Position numbers and translations under genes: made by a program
Shown: positions 13,437 through 14,835 of the stretch, one piece after another
Numbering within the stretch: the first letter of the stretch is position 1
Layout: the number at the start of each line of letters is the position of its first letter
Notes under the pieces: model-generated
Databases searched by the model: none
Seen by the model: only the letters and a program-made list of their open reading frames with translations
What the model was told of the DNA's origin: nothing
Source of the DNA: SCTD01 sp038256525
Lineage (GTDB): Bacteria > Actinomycetota > Actinomycetes > Mycobacteriales > SCTD01
DNA: 14,835 nt
Reading direction: 5' to 3'
Assembly (NCBI GenBank): GCA_038256525.1
Contig: JBBSKF010000094.1
Location: 1-14,835, forward strand

Positions 13437-14075
13437 TTGCTCGAGCTCGCTGTCCTCGGCCTGCTGCACGGGTCGCCGTTGCACGGCTACGAGCTGCGGC
13501 AGCGGCTCAAGGCCACGCTCGGCACCTTCCGCGCGTTCTCCTACGGCTCGCTCTACCCGACCCTTCGGGGGATGAAGGAGGCCGGGTGGCTGTGCGAGGA
13601 CGACGGCAACGCCGACGTCGTCGCGGGCGCGCCGCCGCTCACCGGGCGGCGCGGCAAGGTGGTCTACAAGCTGACCGCCGAGGGAAAGGAGCGCTTCCAG
13701 GAGCTGCTCGCCGAGGCAGGTCCGACGTCCTGGGAGGACGAGACCTTCGGCGTCCACTTCGCCTTCTTCGGCCAGACCGACCCCGAGGTCCGCGTCCGCA
13801 TCCTGGAGGGGCGGCGCTCCCGCCTCGAGGAGCGGCGCGAAAGCGTGCGCACCACACTCGCCCGCACCCGCTCACGGCTCGACCGCTACACCCTGCAGCT
13901 CCAGGAGCACGGGCTCGAGTCGGTCGAGCGTGAGGTCCGCTGGCTCAACGAGCTGATCGAGACCGAAAGACGTACAGCGCCTCCCGTTGCTCCACGCTCC
14001 CCTGCCTCCCACCCACCGCGCTCCCCTGCCTCCCACCCACCGCCCCAACCCCCAAGAGAAAGAGGAGCGCCCTGA
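13437..14075 (+). CDS. PadR-family transcriptional regulator
   Basis: A 212-residue PadR-family repressor. The winged helix-turn-helix spans about residues 1-85: LELAVLGLLHGSPLHGYELRQRL (2-24), FRAFSYGSLYPTLRGMKEAGWL (31-52) and GKVVYKLTAEGKERFQELL (73-91). Residues 100-180 form the C-terminal helical dimerisation region, with an Arg/Glu-rich coiled-coil-like stretch. The start is TTG at 13437, because GAAGGGG lies 6 bases upstream and PadR proteins normally begin right at this motif; in-frame upstream codons would run through the operator. After about residue 180 the protein has a proline-rich tail (RSPASHPP twice) from a 24-bp DNA duplication. The stop overlaps the ino1 ATG by one base (TGATG), so translation is probably coupled. 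The padR-ino1 pair is conserved in actinobacteria (Rv0047c-Rv0046c). Confidence 0.9.
   Translation: MLELAVLGLLHGSPLHGYELRQRLKATLGTFRAFSYGSLYPTLRGMKEAGWLCEDDGNADVVAGAPPLTGRRGKVVYKLTAEGKERFQELLAEAGPTSWEDETFGVHFAFFGQTDPEVRVRILEGRRSRLEERRESVRTTLARTRSRLDRYTLQLQEHGLESVEREVRWLNELIETERRTAPPVAPRSPASHPPRSPASHPPPQPPRERGAP
13995..14042. repeat. Perfect 24-bp tandem duplication at the padR 3' end
   Basis: The 24-bp unit beginning CGCTCCCCTGCCTCCC is repeated exactly at 13995-14018 and 14019-14042. It encodes RSPASHPP twice in the PadR tail and ends 20 bases before the ino1 Shine-Dalgarno. The minus strand is G-rich (GGTGGGTGGGAGGCAGGGG in each unit) and could form a G-quadruplex. Confidence 0.9.
14063..14067 (+). 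promoter_or_regulatory. Ribosome-binding site of ino1 (AGGAG) inside padR
   Basis: AGGAG lies 7 bases before the ino1 ATG and within the last codons of padR. It decides the ino1 start and supports translational coupling across the one-base overlap. Confidence 0.75.
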
Positions 14076-14835
14076 TGGGTTCCGTCCGTGTCGCCATCGT
14101 CGGCGTCGGCAACTGCTCGGCATCGCTCGTGCAGGGCGTCGAGTACTACCGCAACGCCGACCCCGAAGGGCGCGTCCCCGGCCTGATGCACGTCGAGCTG
14201 GGCGGCTACCACGTCCGTGACGTCGAGTTCGTCGCCGCGTTCGACGTGGACGCCAAGAAGGTCGGGCGCGACCTGTCCGAGGCGATCTTCGCGAGCGAGA
14301 ACAACACCATCAAGATCGCCGACGTCCCGCCGATGGACCTCACCGTCCAGCGCGGCCACACCCTCGACGGCCTGGGCAAGTACTACCGGATGACCATCGA
14401 GGAGTCCGACGAGCCGCCGGTCGACGTCGTGCAGACGCTGCGCGACGCGCGCGCCGATGTGCTGGTCTGCTACCTGCCGGTCGGCTCGGAGGACGCGGCG
14501 AAGTTCTACGCGCAGTGCGCGATCGACGCCAAGGTCGCCTTCGTCAACGCGCTGCCGGTCTTCATCGCCGGCACGCCCGAGTGGGCCGAGAAGTTCCGCG
14601 TCGCGGGGGTGCCGATCGTCGGCGACGACATCAAGAGCCAGGTCGGCGCCACCATCACCCACCGCGTCATGGCCAAGCTGTTCGAGGACCGCGGTGTCAT
14701 CCTGGACCGCACCTACCAGCTCAACGTCGGCGGCAACATGGACTTCAAGAACATGCTGGAGCGCGACCGCCTGGAGTCCAAGAAGATCAGCAAGACCCAG
14801 GCCGTGACCTCCAACATGGAGCACGACATGGGCGC
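14075..14835 (+). CDS. ino1: Inositol-3-phosphate synthase (partial, C-terminus beyond right edge)
   Basis: myo-Inositol-1-phosphate synthase converts glucose 6-phosphate to inositol 3-phosphate using NAD, the first step toward phosphatidylinositol, its mannosides and, in many actinobacteria, mycothiol. The visible 253 residues carry the NAD-binding VRVAIVGVGNCSASLVQG (4-21), the VEFVAAFDVD strand (50-59), LPVGSED (134-140), NALPVFIAGTPEW (158-170), GDDIKSQVGATITHR (183-197) and QLNVGGNMDFKNMLE (215-229), the family's catalytic signature. Actinobacterial Ino1 is about 360 residues, so roughly a third is missing. The ATG at 14075 has AGGAG 7 bases upstream and overlaps the padR stop. This implies one transcript and PadR-linked control. 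Confidence 0.96.
   Translation, partial: MGSVRVAIVGVGNCSASLVQGVEYYRNADPEGRVPGLMHVELGGYHVRDVEFVAAFDVDAKKVGRDLSEAIFASENNTIKIADVPPMDLTVQRGHTLDGLGKYYRMTIEESDEPPVDVVQTLRDARADVLVCYLPVGSEDAAKFYAQCAIDAKVAFVNALPVFIAGTPEWAEKFRVAGVPIVGDDIKSQVGATITHRVMAKLFEDRGVILDRTYQLNVGGNMDFKNMLERDRLESKKISKTQAVTSNMEHDMG

Noticed and set aside
13230..13757. 176-codon upstream extension of the PBP frame
   Set aside because: It is antisense to padR and crosses the padR promoter and operator; the PBP membrane anchor begins shortly after ATG 13229.

Overview
The window is very GC-rich chromosomal DNA from a high-GC Actinomycetota (actinomycete). I cannot name the genus. The support is the codon and third-position bias, TAGGCT/TAGGAT-type -10 hexamers, TTG/GTG starts, and a gene order that matches the ino1 - padR - ponA - GT87 - rpsF neighbourhood known from actinobacteria (in Mycobacterium tuberculosis Rv0046c, Rv0047c, Rv0050, Rv0051 and Rv0053). 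No rRNA, tRNA, insertion sequence, phage gene or CRISPR array was seen.

Layout, left to right. The start of rpsF (ribosomal protein S6, minus strand) runs off the left edge, with a promoter and a leader RNA that looks like an S6:S18 autoregulatory element. Next come a minus-strand secreted, membrane-anchored cupredoxin-fold protein with a proline-rich linker and a plus-strand series: endonuclease IV (nfo), a DUF4192 protein, and a secreted peptidoglycan amidase of the PGRP/amidase-2 type. A PIG-V-like membrane mannosyltransferase (minus) converges on the amidase and is divergent from a large GT-C-like membrane protein (plus). That gene converges on a GtrB/DPM1-type GT2 polyprenyl-phosphate glycosyltransferase (minus), which is divergent from a SAM methyltransferase (plus). 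The methyltransferase overlaps tail-to-tail with a GT87 mannosyltransferase (minus), which lies directly downstream of a bifunctional class A penicillin-binding protein (ponA type, minus). On the right, padR and ino1 (inositol-3-phosphate synthase, cut by the right edge) are plus-strand, overlap by one base, and are preceded by a near-perfect inverted repeat that is a good candidate PadR operator.

Read together, most genes concern the cell envelope: peptidoglycan synthesis (PBP1), peptidoglycan cleavage (amidase), lipid-linked sugar production and use (GT2, two GT-C-like enzymes, GT87), a small-molecule methyltransferase, and inositol supply for phosphatidylinositol-based glycolipids. An inferred scheme is that GT2 loads a sugar onto a polyprenyl phosphate and the GT-C enzymes transfer it outside the membrane. 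The sequence does not identify the acceptor. Relative to M. tuberculosis, about 9 kb of mainly envelope genes sits between the GT87 gene and rpsF.

No overtly new defence, mobile or signalling system is visible. The most useful non-coding observations are the rpsF leader, the padR/ino1 operator, a 24-bp tandem repeat just upstream of the ino1 ribosome-binding site, a G-tract/hairpin element next to a DnaA-box-like 9-mer, and several genes that look leaderless.
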